A stretch of DNA of 64,000 bases, taken from Prauserella muralis. GTDB taxonomy: Bacteria; Actinomycetota; Actinomycetes; Mycobacteriales; Pseudonocardiaceae. This document shows positions 23,983 to 32,031 of the stretch, in pieces (the first letter of the stretch is position 1; each line of letters starts with the position of its first letter). Below the pieces are notes generated by a model. That model saw only the letters and a list, made by a program, of their open reading frames with translations, did not search any database and was not told where the DNA came from. Location: assembly GCF_003202285.1 (NCBI RefSeq), contig NZ_MASW01000005.1, positions 496,001 to 560,000 of the forward strand, given 5' to 3'. The position numbers were made by a program, and so were the translations under genes.

Positions 23983-24387
23983 ATGGAACTCGGAATCAGC
24001 ATCCGGCTCGCCACGTCCTTCGCCGAAGCCGTCGAGCGCACCAGGGCGGCGCTCGCCGAGCAGGGCTTCGGCGTGCTCACCGAGATCGACGTGCGCGCCA
24101 CCCTGAAACAGAAGCTCGACGAGGACATGGAGGACTACCTGATCCTCGGCGCCTGCAACCCGCCCCTCGCCCACCGGGCGCTGGGCGTCGACCGGCAGAT
24201 CGGGCTGCTCCTGCCGTGCAACGTCACCGTCCGCGCCGACGGGGAGGCCGTCGTGGTCGAAGCGCTCGACCCCCAGGTGATGGTCGAGGTCACCGGGCGA
24301 CCCGGGCTCGGGCCCGTCGCCGACGAGGCCAGCCGCAGGCTACGGGCCGCGCTCGACGAGCTCCGCGCGTCCGTGCCCACGGCCTGA
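23983..24387 (+). CDS. DUF302-domain protein
   Basis: A 134-residue single-domain DUF302 protein: 'TSFAEAVERTRAALAEQGFGVLTEIDVRATLKQKLDEDMEDYLILGACNPPLAHRAL' and 'GLLLPCNVTVRA' are the conserved core. The ATG lies 8 bp after a perfect TATACCC/GGGTATA palindrome and there is no Shine-Dalgarno, so a leaderless transcript under a CsoR-family metal sensor is likely. DUF302 proteins often accompany copper or sulfide stress genes; no CsoR, copper ATPase or persulfide gene is present here, so the regulator must act in trans. Confidence 0.88.
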   Translation: MELGISIRLATSFAEAVERTRAALAEQGFGVLTEIDVRATLKQKLDEDMEDYLILGACNPPLAHRALGVDRQIGLLLPCNVTVRADGEAVVVEALDPQVMVEVTGRPGLGPVADEASRRLRAALDELRASVPTA

Positions 24388-24393
24388 GACTGC

Positions 24394-24415
24394 GCCTACG
24401 CTCGCGGACGTAGGC
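24394..24415. terminator. Short hairpin after the DUF302 gene
   Basis: GCCTACG (24394-24400) and CGTAGGC (24409-24415) form a 7-bp stem with an 8-nt loop starting 7 bp after the DUF302 stop. There is no T-tract, as usual in high-GC actinobacteria. Confidence 0.45.
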
Positions 24416-24473
24416 CAGGAACACGCTTGCCGGCCGACGACGCGACCCGGTGCCGCGCCGCACGATGGGCGGC

Positions 24474-25370
24474 ATGAACAGTCCCGTCGAAACCACCGCG
24501 CTGACCAAGCGCTACGGCGACCTGACCGCCGTCGACCAGCTCGACCTGACGGTCCGCGCCGGTGAGGTGTACGGCTTTCTCGGGCCCAACGGCGCGGGCA
24601 AGACCACGACCCTGCGCATGCTGCTCGGCCTCATCCGTCCCACGTCGGGCTCCATCCGACTCCTCGGCCGCGACCCGGGCGCGGGCCACCTGGACCGGGT
24701 CGGCGCGCTCATCGAGGGTCCGTCCTTCTACCCGCACCTGTCCGGCCGCGACAACCTCAGGGCGCTGGCCTGCCACGCGGGCGTCGGCGCGTCCCGCGTC
24801 CACACGGTGCTGCAGATCGCCGGGCTCACCGACCGCGCCAAGGACCGGTACAACACCTACTCGCTGGGCATGAAGCAGCGGCTCGGCCTTGCCGCCGCGC
24901 TGCTGAAGGACCCGGAGCTGTTGATCCTCGACGAGCCGACCAACGGGCTCGACCCGGCGGGCATGGCCGACATCCGTGCGACCATCCGCAGGCTCGCCGA
25001 CGACGGCCGCACCGTACTGTTGTCGAGTCACCTGCTCGGCGAGGTGCAGCAGATCTGCGACCGCGTCGGCATGATCTCCGACGGCAGGCTCGTCGCCGAG
25101 CTCTCGGTGTCCGAGCTGGCGTCGGCGGGACTGCGGATCGTCGCGAGCCCGCTCACCGAGGCCCACGAGTGCCTCGGCGCGCTCGTGGGCGCCGACCACG
25201 TGCACAGCGACGGCGAGGCCCTGTATCTCGACGCGCCCGGCGACGCCGCGGCGCGGATCAACGCCGAGCTCGTCCACTCCGGACTCGCGGTGCACGAGCT
25301 GCGCGTGCGCGAGCCCGATCTCGAACAGACCTTCCTGGAGCTGACCGGAGGTGGCCGCCGTGCCGACTGA
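24474..25370 (+). CDS. ABC exporter ATP-binding subunit
   Basis: A 298-residue ATPase. Walker A GPNGAGKT is at 37-44, the signature is the variant 'YSLGMKQRLGLA' typical of bacitracin/BcrA-type and ABC-2 antibiotic exporters, and Walker B/D-loop is 'LLILDEPTNGLDPAG'. The H-loop 'LSSHLLGEVQQICDRV' follows. The C-terminal 80 residues (LREPDLEQTFLELTGG) match BcrA-like proteins. ATG 24474 is chosen; ATG 24465 is possible. Its end overlaps the permease by 11 bp. Probably antibiotic or peptide export. Confidence 0.9.
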   Translation: MNSPVETTALTKRYGDLTAVDQLDLTVRAGEVYGFLGPNGAGKTTTLRMLLGLIRPTSGSIRLLGRDPGAGHLDRVGALIEGPSFYPHLSGRDNLRALACHAGVGASRVHTVLQIAGLTDRAKDRYNTYSLGMKQRLGLAAALLKDPELLILDEPTNGLDPAGMADIRATIRRLADDGRTVLLSSHLLGEVQQICDRVGMISDGRLVAELSVSELASAGLRIVASPLTEAHECLGALVGADHVHSDGEALYLDAPGDAAARINAELVHSGLAVHELRVREPDLEQTFLELTGGGRRAD

Positions 25371-26181
25371 CATCCGCGCCGAGATCATCAAACAGATCCG
25401 CCGCCCCGCACACTGGCTGCTGCTGGCCGTCGCCCTCGTGCTCACACTTACCTTCGCCTACCTCATCCCCTACCTCGGGCTCAGCGGCCGCACCGAGGGC
25501 CCGGGCAGCGCACGCGGGCTGGACGCGATGCTGCCCGCCGAGTTCGTCGGCAGCACCGTCGCGGGCACCCCGGTGTTCCTCGGCGCGCTCGCCGTGATCT
25601 TCGGTGTGCTGGTGGCGGGCAGCGAGTACGGCTGGCAGACGTGGAAGACCGTGTTCACGCAGGCGCCGTCGCGGCCGCGGGTGTTCGCCGCGAAGGTCGT
25701 CGTGACCGCTGCCGGAACGCTGCTGCTCGTGGTGACGCTGCTGGCGGCGGGCGCGGCGGCCAGCGCGGCCGTCGCCGGGCTGCAGGACGCGCCGCTCGAC
25801 TGGCCGTCCCCGGGCGAGCTGCTCACGGGCGCGGCCGCGGGCTGGCTCATCACGACCATGTGGGCGATGCTCGGCGTGTTCCTGTCGGTGGCGCTGCGCG
25901 GTGTGGCGCTGCCGATCGGGCTCGGCCTGGTGTGGCTGCTCGCGGTGCAGAACCTGCTGTCGGCCGTCGCCGCACCGCTGCTGGACTGGATCGCCGACCT
26001 GCAGCGGGCGCTGCCGGGGCCGAACGCGGGCTCGCTCGTGGCGGCCCTCGGCGCGCCGGAGGGCGCACCGGGTGTGTCGGCGCTGACCGGCGCAGGCCAC
26101 GCGACGCTCGTCCTCGCCGCCTATCTCGTGGGGTTCACGCTGCTCAGCGGATGGCTGCTGCACCGCCGCGACATCACCTGA
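25360..26181 (+). CDS. ABC-2 type exporter permease
   Basis: A 273-residue permease with about six membrane helices ('PAHWLLLAVALVLTLTFAYLIPYL', 'VFLGALAVIFGVLVAGSEY', 'VVVTAAGTLLLVVTLLAAGAAA', and others). It shows 'GSEYGWQTWKTVFTQAPSRPRVFAAK', a motif shared by ABC-2 family membrane subunits paired with BcrA-type ATPases. GTG 25360 is chosen because GGAG at 25347 gives good spacing, which makes an 11-bp overlap with the ATPase gene; GTG 25351 is too close to the ribosome site. Confidence 0.87.
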   Translation: MPTDIRAEIIKQIRRPAHWLLLAVALVLTLTFAYLIPYLGLSGRTEGPGSARGLDAMLPAEFVGSTVAGTPVFLGALAVIFGVLVAGSEYGWQTWKTVFTQAPSRPRVFAAKVVVTAAGTLLLVVTLLAAGAAASAAVAGLQDAPLDWPSPGELLTGAAAGWLITTMWAMLGVFLSVALRGVALPIGLGLVWLLAVQNLLSAVAAPLLDWIADLQRALPGPNAGSLVAALGAPEGAPGVSALTGAGHATLVLAAYLVGFTLLSGWLLHRRDIT

Positions 26182-26209
26182 GACGCCCGGCGTTGCGGGG
26201 CCCGCGACG

Positions 26210-27664
26210 TCACCGCGCCGACGCGCCGGTGATGTTGCGGGCCATCCCCCCGAAGACGACGGCATGAAACGGCGAGATCGCCTTCCAGTACAGGTGCCCG
26301 GCCAGCCCGCGCGGCACGAACAGCGCCCGCTGCCGGTACACCGAGCCGCCACCCTCCCCCGGCTCGACGGACAACTCCAGCCAGGCCCGCCCCGGCAGCC
26401 GCATCTCCGCTCGCAGCCGTAGCAGCCGGGGCCGCTCCAGCCGCTCCACCCGCCACCAGTCCAGCGCCTCGCCCACGTGCAGCCGCCGCGGATCACGGCG
26501 GCCACGGCGCAGCCCGGCACCGCCTGCGAGCCGGTCGATCCAGCCACGCACCGACCAGGCCAGCGGAAAGGAGTACCAGCCGTGTTCGCCGCCGATCGCC
26601 TCGATCACGTCCCACAGCCGCTCCGGCGCCGCCCCGGTCCGCTGCTCGCGCACGTCCTCGTACAGGGTGCCGCCGGACCAGTCCGGATCGGTCGGCATCG
26701 GATCCGACGGCGCACCCGGCGTCGCCGCGTCCGACCAGCGGGTCGGCACGTCGGCGCGGCGAACGCGCGCCAGTGCGAGCTCGATGGCCTCCTCGTAGTG
26801 GGTGAGCCCGCGCCGCGGGTCGGGGATGTAGTCGGCGATCGCGCGGTCGTGACACACCACCTCGTGCACCAGCGACTCAATGAGCGGCACGGCGATCGAG
26901 CGGGGCACCGGCGTCACGAGGTTCACCCACTGCGCCGACAGCCACGGCGTCAGCACGGGCACCGGCACCACGATCCGCCGATGCAGCCCCGCGACCACGG
27001 CGTAGCGGCGCATCATGTCCAGGTAGGTCAGCACGTCCGGCCCGCCGATGTCGAAGCCGCCGCTGATCCTGCTGGGCATGGCCGCAGCGTGCACGAGGTA
27101 GTGCAGCACGTCGCGCACGGCGATCGGCTGGATCCGGTTGTGCACCCAGCGCGGGGTGACCATGGCGGGCAGCCGCTCGGTGAGATAGCGCAGCATCTCG
27201 AAGCTCGCCGAGCCCGAGCCGAGGATCACCGCGGCCCGCAGCACCACGGTCGGCACGCCGGAGTCGAGCAGGATGCGGCCGACCTCGGCACGCGAGTCCA
27301 GATGGCCGGACAGCCGCCCGGTGTCCGGGGTGATGCCGCCGAGGTAGACGATCCGGCCGGCGCCCGCCTCGCGGGCCGCGCGGGCGACGATCCCCGCCGC
27401 CCTGCGATCGATGTCGGCGAAGTCACGCTGGTTCAGCGAGTGCACCAGGTAGTAGACGACGTCCTGACCCTCCACGGCGGCGGCCACGCTGCCGTGGTCG
27501 GTGACGTCGCCGCGCACCACCTCGGCCCGGCCGGCCCAGTCCACCTCGGCCAGCTTCTCCGGGGTGCGCGCGACGGCACGCACCGCGTGCCCGGCCGCGA
27601 GCAGTTCGGGGACGAGCCTGCCTCCGATGTAGCCGGTGGCGCCGAACACCACGCATCGCAACAC
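26210..27664 (-). CDS. SDR-fold NAD(P)-binding protein with C-terminal DUF2867
   Basis: A 484-residue two-domain protein. The N-terminus is an atypical SDR (GATGYIGG at 8-15, 'DVTDHGSVAAAVEGQDVVYYLVHSLNQRDFADIDRRAAGIVARAA', 'IVYLGGITPD'). The C-terminal 150 residues (from 'LWDVIEAIGGEHGWYSFPLAWSVRGWIDRL' to 'YWKAISPFHAVVFGGMARNI') match DUF2867. Homologues are common in actinobacteria and cyanobacteria; their reaction is unknown. GTG 27664 is chosen for the GGGAGG box. Downstream of a TetR gene in the same direction, after a long hairpin. Confidence 0.85.
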   Translation of the reverse strand: MLRCVVFGATGYIGGRLVPELLAAGHAVRAVARTPEKLAEVDWAGRAEVVRGDVTDHGSVAAAVEGQDVVYYLVHSLNQRDFADIDRRAAGIVARAAREAGAGRIVYLGGITPDTGRLSGHLDSRAEVGRILLDSGVPTVVLRAAVILGSGSASFEMLRYLTERLPAMVTPRWVHNRIQPIAVRDVLHYLVHAAAMPSRISGGFDIGGPDVLTYLDMMRRYAVVAGLHRRIVVPVPVLTPWLSAQWVNLVTPVPRSIAVPLIESLVHEVVCHDRAIADYIPDPRRGLTHYEEAIELALARVRRADVPTRWSDAATPGAPSDPMPTDPDWSGGTLYEDVREQRTGAAPERLWDVIEAIGGEHGWYSFPLAWSVRGWIDRLAGGAGLRRGRRDPRRLHVGEALDWWRVERLERPRLLRLRAEMRLPGRAWLELSVEPGEGGGSVYRQRALFVPRGLAGHLYWKAISPFHAVVFGGMARNITGASAR

Positions 27665-27783
27665 CCGGGGCCTCCCTTTCGCGCGAACGGACCCACTGGG
27701 CTCAGCTAACCACCGGCCACGGCGGCTCGCTCGTCGTCGCGGACCACCAGGTGGGCGACGTTGCGGCGCTGACTCCGTTGCCC

Positions 27784-27842
27784 GACGAGCCGAAGGGCAC
27801 CGTGGGTACGTGCGGTGTACCCACGGTGCCCTTCGGCTCGTC
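27784..27842. terminator. 26-bp perfect inverted repeat overlapping the TetR stop
   Basis: Arms 27784-27809 and 27817-27842 are exact complements with a 7-nt loop, giving a very stable hairpin. The right arm covers the first two positions of the TetR stop codon triplet (27841-27843 on this strand), so the hairpin starts within the coding end. Its length is beyond a usual terminator and it may be a dispersed repeat used as one. Confidence 0.75.
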
Positions 27843-28467
27843 ACCGGTGCTTGCTGCGCCAGGCGGGGATGCCGAGCGCGATGAGCCGCAGCCGCTTCTC
27901 GGCGGTGTGCATCGTCTCCTCGTCGCGGCCCGGCCCGCTGTCGAGCAGTTCCAGAACGGTGTCGAGCATGGCCGTGACGATCAGCTCGGCCAGCATGTGC
28001 AGGTCCTCGGTGCTCCAGTCGCGCAGCGCGTCGAGCCGCGCGAGGTCCACCGCCAGTTCGCGGGAGAGCAGCTTCAGCTCGACCTCGATGGCCCGCCGCA
28101 CCGGACCGGTGCCTCCGTAGCGCTCCCTGGTGACGAACCGGAAGTGGTCCTCGTGGGCACGCACGTGCCGGGCCAGCGTGCGCACCGACGAGCGGATCAC
28201 GCCGGTCGTGGTGCTCGGCTCGGTGCGGGCGGCCCGGATCATCGTGCGCAGCGTGCGCATCGACTCCTCCACGAGCGCGACACCGAGGTCGTCCATCGAC
28301 GCGAAGTGCCGGTAGAACGCGGTCGGCACGATCCCGGCCCGCTTGGTCACCTCACGGAGGCTGACGCCGGAGAACCCGCGGTCGATCAGCAGCTCCAGCG
28401 CCGCGTCCAGCAGCGCCCGCCTGGTCCGCTCCTTGCGCTCGTGCCGAGCGCCCTGTTCCGCCCTCAC
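27841..28467 (-). CDS. TetR-family regulator (DesT-like)
   Basis: A 208-residue TetR regulator. The HTH spans about 15-60: 'RRALLDAALELLIDRGFSGVSLREVTKRAGIVPTAFYRHFASMDDL'. The remaining helices form the ligand and dimerisation domain. GTG 28467 is chosen since the coding character begins there. It is divergent from the reductase-desaturase genes and an 18-bp near-palindrome lies between (28541-28558). The same layout is known for DesT of Pseudomonas aeruginosa, which senses acyl-CoA saturation and controls a desaturase and its reductase, so that role is inferred here. Confidence 0.88.
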   Translation of the reverse strand: MRAEQGARHERKERTRRALLDAALELLIDRGFSGVSLREVTKRAGIVPTAFYRHFASMDDLGVALVEESMRTLRTMIRAARTEPSTTTGVIRSSVRTLARHVRAHEDHFRFVTRERYGGTGPVRRAIEVELKLLSRELAVDLARLDALRDWSTEDLHMLAELIVTAMLDTVLELLDSGPGRDEETMHTAEKRLRLIALGIPAWRSKHR

Positions 28468-28540
28468 GGCGTTCAGCGTACGTCCGTCCACGTTGTCGGC
28501 CACCTCACATTGCGTCCCGTGGCGCCGTCGCCCACCATTG

Positions 28541-28558
28541 AGTGTACACGCGTTCACT
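28541..28558. promoter_or_regulatory. AGTG-N10-CACT operator upstream of the desaturase operon
   Basis: AGTGTACACGCGTTCACT is an 18-bp imperfect palindrome with half-site AGTG-w-AC-r-C. It lies 12 bp before the reductase start and 74 bp from the divergent TetR start, as expected for the DesT-like repressor; the layout resembles operators bound by DesT. Confidence 0.6.
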
Positions 28559-28570
28559 ACTGGAGGCGGT

Positions 28571-29632
28571 ATGGCACGGCTCACGGCCCTCGCCGAACGA
28601 CTGCTCACGCCGCACGGCCTCGACCGCTACCTGGAGCTGATCGACCCGATGCTCGTCCGCCGCGAGATTCGCGGCGAGGTGACCGACGTCCGCAGGCAGA
28701 CGGCCGGCACCGCGACGCTGACCCTGCGGCCGAGCCGGGCGTGGCCGGGCTTTCGCGCCGGACAGCACGTGCGCGTCACCGTCGACATCGACGGTGTGCG
28801 GCGCACCCGCTGTTACTCCCCCGCGTGCTCGCAGTACGGCGGGCTGCTGGAGCTGACCGTCAAGGCCGAGCCGCACGGTCTGGTGTCCCGGCACCTGCGG
28901 GACGCCGCCGTGCCGGGCATGGTCGTCGGACTGTCCGAACCGGACGGCGACTTCGTCCTGCCTGCCCGGCGGCCCTCCCGCGTGCTGCTGATCAGTGGCG
29001 GCAGCGGCATCACGCCGGTGCTGTCGATGCTGCGCACGCTCGCCGACGAGAACCACGACGGCGAGGTCGTGTTCCTGCACTACGCCCGGCAGGCGAAGGA
29101 CGTGCCCTACCGCGCCGAACTGGCCGCGCTGGCCGAGCGGCCGAACATCACCGTGGCGCTCGCCTGCACCCGGTCGGACGACGGTGACCTGCGCGGCCGC
29201 TTCAGCGCGGAGCAGCTGGGCGCCGTGGCGCCGTGGTACCGGCACGCGCCCGCGTACGCCTGCGGCCCCGCGCCGCTGCTGGAGGCGGTCGGCGCGCACT
29301 ACGCCGCCGAGGGCCTGAGTGAACAGTTGCACACTGAAGCGTTCACCGCGGCCCTGACCGTGCCCGATCCGGCGGCCGCGGGCGGGCGCGTCCGCTTCAC
29401 CCGCAGCGGCGCGGAGACCGAGAACTCGGGCAGGCCACTGCTGGAACAGGCCGAGGAGGCGGGGCTGCGCCCCGAGCACGGCTGCCGGATGGGCATCTGC
29501 CTGTCCTGCACCCAGCTCAAGGCCAGCGGCACCGTGCGCGACATCAAGACCGGCGCCGTCTCCGGCGAGGAGGACGAGCAGATCCAGCTCTGCGTCTCCG
29601 TGCCGGTCGGCGACGTCGACATCCACTGCTGA
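28571..29632 (+). CDS. Ferredoxin-NADP reductase-type electron donor for the desaturase
   Basis: A 353-residue three-domain oxidoreductase. The FAD domain has RCYS (80-83), the NAD(P) domain has 'LLISGGSGITPVLSMLRTL', and the C-terminal plant-type [2Fe-2S] ferredoxin has Cys305, Cys310, Cys313 and Cys341. It is the same kind of protein as mycobacterial Rv3230c, which passes electrons from NADPH to the acyl-CoA desaturase DesA3. The desaturase gene follows 28 bp downstream. GGAGGCGG precedes the ATG. Confidence 0.93.
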   Translation: MARLTALAERLLTPHGLDRYLELIDPMLVRREIRGEVTDVRRQTAGTATLTLRPSRAWPGFRAGQHVRVTVDIDGVRRTRCYSPACSQYGGLLELTVKAEPHGLVSRHLRDAAVPGMVVGLSEPDGDFVLPARRPSRVLLISGGSGITPVLSMLRTLADENHDGEVVFLHYARQAKDVPYRAELAALAERPNITVALACTRSDDGDLRGRFSAEQLGAVAPWYRHAPAYACGPAPLLEAVGAHYAAEGLSEQLHTEAFTAALTVPDPAAAGGRVRFTRSGAETENSGRPLLEQAEEAGLRPEHGCRMGICLSCTQLKASGTVRDIKTGAVSGEEDEQIQLCVSVPVGDVDIHC

Positions 29633-29660
29633 CGACCGACGACGAGGAAAGAGACCCGCC

Positions 29661-30782
29661 ATGACAGGACTGCAGGACCGGCTCACCCCCGAGCAGGTCG
29701 AGGAGTTCGGCCGCGAACTGGACGAGCTGCGCCAACGCATCGTGGACGACCTCGGCGAGGACGACGTCGCCTACATCAAGCGGATCATCAAGACCCAGCG
29801 CGGGCTGGAGGCCGCGGGACGTGCCCTGCTGTTCGCCGGGTTCTTCCCGCCCGCCTGGCTGGCCGGGGTCGGCGCCCTGTCGCTGTCGAAGATCCTCGAC
29901 AACATGGAGATCGGGCACAACGTCATGCACGGGCAGTACGACTGGACCCGCGACCCGGCGCTGAGCTCGCAGCGCTTCGAATGGGACAACGTGGCCCCGG
30001 CCGAGAACTGGCGCCACTCGCACAACTACATCCACCACACCTACACCAACATTCTCGACAAGGACCGCGACGTCGGTTACGGGATCCTGCGGATCGACCC
30101 CGACCAGAAGTGGCACCCGTACTACCTCGGCAACCCGGTGTACGCGGTGCTGACCGCCCTGTTCTTCCAGTGGGGCGTGATGCTGCACGACCTGGAGGTC
30201 GACCGGCTCGTCAAGGGCGAGCGCACGTGGTCGGAGTTCGCCGACGTGCGCGCCCGCATCGTGCGCAAGGCCGCCCAGCAGCTCGGCAAGGACTACGTGC
30301 TGTTCCCGCTGCTCACCGGGCCGCTCGCGCCGCTGACCCTGGCGGGCAACGCGTCGGCGAACCTGGCGCGCAACCTGTGGGCGTTCGCGGTGATCTTCTG
30401 CGGCCACTTCCCGTCCGACGTCGAGAGCTTCACCGAGGAGGAGACCGAGCGGGAAAGCCGCGGCCAGTGGTACCTGCGGCAGATCCTCGGCTCGGCCAAC
30501 CTCACCGGCGGGCCGCTGTTCCACGTCCTCACCGGCAACCTCTCGCACCAGATCGAGCACCACCTCTTCCCGGACATCCCGTCCCGGCGGTACCCGATGA
30601 TCGCGCCGCAGGTGCGGGCGATCTGCGCCAAGTACGGCCTGCCCTACCACACCGGGCCCCTGCACAAGCAGCTGTTCTCGGTGGCCAAGAAGATCGTCCG
30701 GCTGGCCTTGCCCGGCAGCGGGCGCGCGGCGGATCCGGAGCCCACTACGCTGGAGCGCGACCGGGACCTCAAGGCGGCGTAG
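29661..30782 (+). CDS. Acyl-CoA/stearoyl desaturase (DesA3-like)
   Basis: A 373-residue integral membrane di-iron desaturase with histidine clusters H86NVMH90, H121NYIHH126 and Q297IEHH301. 'ENWRHSHNYIHHTYTNILDKDRDVGY' is typical of the DesA3 group, which introduces the delta-9 double bond into acyl-CoA. The linked ferredoxin reductase immediately upstream supplies electrons. GAGGAAAGAG precedes the ATG. Expression is probably set by the TetR protein at 27841. Confidence 0.93.
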   Translation: MTGLQDRLTPEQVEEFGRELDELRQRIVDDLGEDDVAYIKRIIKTQRGLEAAGRALLFAGFFPPAWLAGVGALSLSKILDNMEIGHNVMHGQYDWTRDPALSSQRFEWDNVAPAENWRHSHNYIHHTYTNILDKDRDVGYGILRIDPDQKWHPYYLGNPVYAVLTALFFQWGVMLHDLEVDRLVKGERTWSEFADVRARIVRKAAQQLGKDYVLFPLLTGPLAPLTLAGNASANLARNLWAFAVIFCGHFPSDVESFTEEETERESRGQWYLRQILGSANLTGGPLFHVLTGNLSHQIEHHLFPDIPSRRYPMIAPQVRAICAKYGLPYHTGPLHKQLFSVAKKIVRLALPGSGRAADPEPTTLERDRDLKAA

Positions 30783-30791
30783 GGCGGACAC

Positions 30792-30998
30792 ATGGTGGGT
30801 CGGTTCGAGAGCGGCAAGGACACCGTGCAGGTGCTGACCGAGTCGGCGGCCACGCACATCGGCAACATCGCCGGCATTCTGACAGGCGCGGTGCGCGACG
30901 TCGCCAGGGAAACGGGTGACTGGCTCACCGACCTCATCGAGATGCGCGAGGCCGCGGCCAGGGCACGCGACGACGAGACGGGCCGGCCCGCCGACTGA
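30792..30998 (+). CDS. Small hypothetical protein of the desaturase operon
   Basis: A 68-residue, predicted largely helical protein (VGRFESGKDTVQVLTESAATHIGNIAGILTGAVRDVARETGDWLTDLIEMREAAARA). It begins 9 bp after the desaturase stop, so it is in the operon. It has an amphipathic central helix and an acidic/basic tail, which might let it sit on the membrane next to the desaturase, but this is inference. Its stop is followed 1 bp later by a 21-bp tandem repeat array. Confidence 0.72.
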   Translation: MVGRFESGKDTVQVLTESAATHIGNIAGILTGAVRDVARETGDWLTDLIEMREAAARARDDETGRPAD

Positions 30999-30999
30999 C

Positions 31000-31083
31000 G
31001 CCCGCGAGTCCTGCGCTCAGGCCCGCGAGTCCTGCGTTCACGCCCGCGAGTTCTGCGCTCAGGCCCGCGAGTCCTGCGCTCGC
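31000..31083 (+). repeat. 21-bp tandem repeat, 4 copies, stop-adjacent
   Basis: Units start at 31000, 31021, 31042 and 31063 (GCCCGCGAGTYCTGCG + 5 nt). The array starts 1 bp after the stop codon at 30998, in the direction of that gene, and ends about 40 bp before the ArsR start, so it may also lie in that gene's promoter region. Confidence 0.9.
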
Positions 31084-31122
31084 GCCGCCTCTATCTCTTC
31101 GCGCGTATATGATCGGGCTGTA

Positions 31123-31464
31123 ATGTATCGGCGCATGGACGTGTTCGAGGCGGTGGCCGAGCCGAGCAGAAGGGCGCTGCTGGACGCCCTCGCCGAGGGT
31201 GAGCGGTCGGCGGGCGAGCTGGTCGCCACACTGCCGCAGCTGACCCAGCCCGCGGTGTCACGGCACCTGCGGGTACTGCGCGAGGTCGGCCTGGTCGAGG
31301 TGCGGCCCGACGCGCAGCGCCGCATCTACGCCCTGCGGCCGGACGGGCTGGTCGAGATCGACCGCTGGATCGGCCGCTATCGCCGGTACTGGGCCCGGCA
31401 CCTCGACGCGATCTCCGAGCACCTCGCCGCCGCCCAGTCACGGGAGGAGCCGGGCGGTGAGTGA
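31123..31464 (+). CDS. ArsR-family regulator
   Basis: A 113-residue winged-helix regulator: 'MDVFEAVAEPSRRALLDALAEGERSAGELVATLPQLTQPAVSRHLRVLREVGLVEVRPDAQRRIYALRP'. There is no metal-binding CxC, as in the ArsR subgroup paired with SRPBCC/AHSA1 proteins. The next gene (SRPBCC) overlaps by 8 bp. ATG 31123 has a TATGAT-like -10 just upstream and may be leaderless; ATG 31135 is the alternative. It probably represses its own two-gene operon. Confidence 0.88.
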   Translation: MYRRMDVFEAVAEPSRRALLDALAEGERSAGELVATLPQLTQPAVSRHLRVLREVGLVEVRPDAQRRIYALRPDGLVEIDRWIGRYRRYWARHLDAISEHLAAAQSREEPGGE

Positions 31465-31966
31465 GCACGACGGTGAGCTGACCATCGACGGCGAGCAGGC
31501 CGTGCTCACGTTCGTCCGCCGCCTTCCCTACCCCGTCGAGGCCGTGTGGGCGGCCATCGCGGACCCACGGCACCGGGCGGCGTGGTTCGGCGAGACCACC
31601 CTCGACGGCCGCGCCGGCGGCACGATCGACATGGTGCCGAAGGAGCCGCCCACGCCGGACGCCGACAAGCGCATGACGGGCCGGATCCTCGTGTGGGAGC
31701 CGCCGCACGTGCTGGAACACGAGTGGAGGCAGGCCCTCGTCGGCGACAGCGTCGTCCGCTACGAGCTCAGCCGTGACGGCGACGGCACGCTGCTGCGGTT
31801 CACCCACCGCGGACTGCGCGTGTCCAGGGCACGCGGCTTCCTGCCGGGCACGCACGCCTACCTGGACCGGCTCGCCGCCCACCTCGCGGGCGCCGAGCTG
31901 CCCGGCTGGGTCGCGCGGTACCGGGCGCTCGCCCCCGGCTACCGGCGGGCGACCGCGGCCCGCTGA
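31457..31966 (+). CDS. SRPBCC (AHSA1-like) domain protein
   Basis: A 169-residue START-like protein: 'LTFVRRLPYPVEAVWAAIADPRHRAAWFGETTLDGRAGGTIDM' and 'GRILVWEPPHVLEHEWRQALVGDSVVRYELSRDGDGTLLRFTHRGL' are the conserved AHSA1 core, which makes a hydrophobic cavity for a small ligand. GTG 31457 overlaps the ArsR gene by 8 bp. Such ArsR-SRPBCC pairs are widespread in actinobacteria; the ligand is unknown. Confidence 0.88.
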   Translation: MSEHDGELTIDGEQAVLTFVRRLPYPVEAVWAAIADPRHRAAWFGETTLDGRAGGTIDMVPKEPPTPDADKRMTGRILVWEPPHVLEHEWRQALVGDSVVRYELSRDGDGTLLRFTHRGLRVSRARGFLPGTHAYLDRLAAHLAGAELPGWVARYRALAPGYRRATAAR

Positions 31967-32012
31967 CATCGTCTGAGGACGTGTGACGACGAGGCGCGCC
32001 CGGCCCCGCTCA

Positions 32013-32030
32013 CTAGAGCTACGCTACAGC
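32013..32030. promoter_or_regulatory. CTAGAG...AGC operator at the TetR start
   Basis: CTAGAGCTACGCTACAGC ends 1 bp before the TetR ATG at 32032. It shares its CTAGAG left half and AGC end with the sites at 33743-33787, so it looks like an autoregulatory TetR operator. Confidence 0.5.
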
Positions 32031-32031
32031 C

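Noticed and set aside
31000-31083. The 21-bp arrays as protein-coding heptapeptide repeats
   Set aside because: The period of 7 codons keeps frames open, but arrays lie after stop codons, have no start or ribosome site, and reading frame relative to the upstream gene is not kept.
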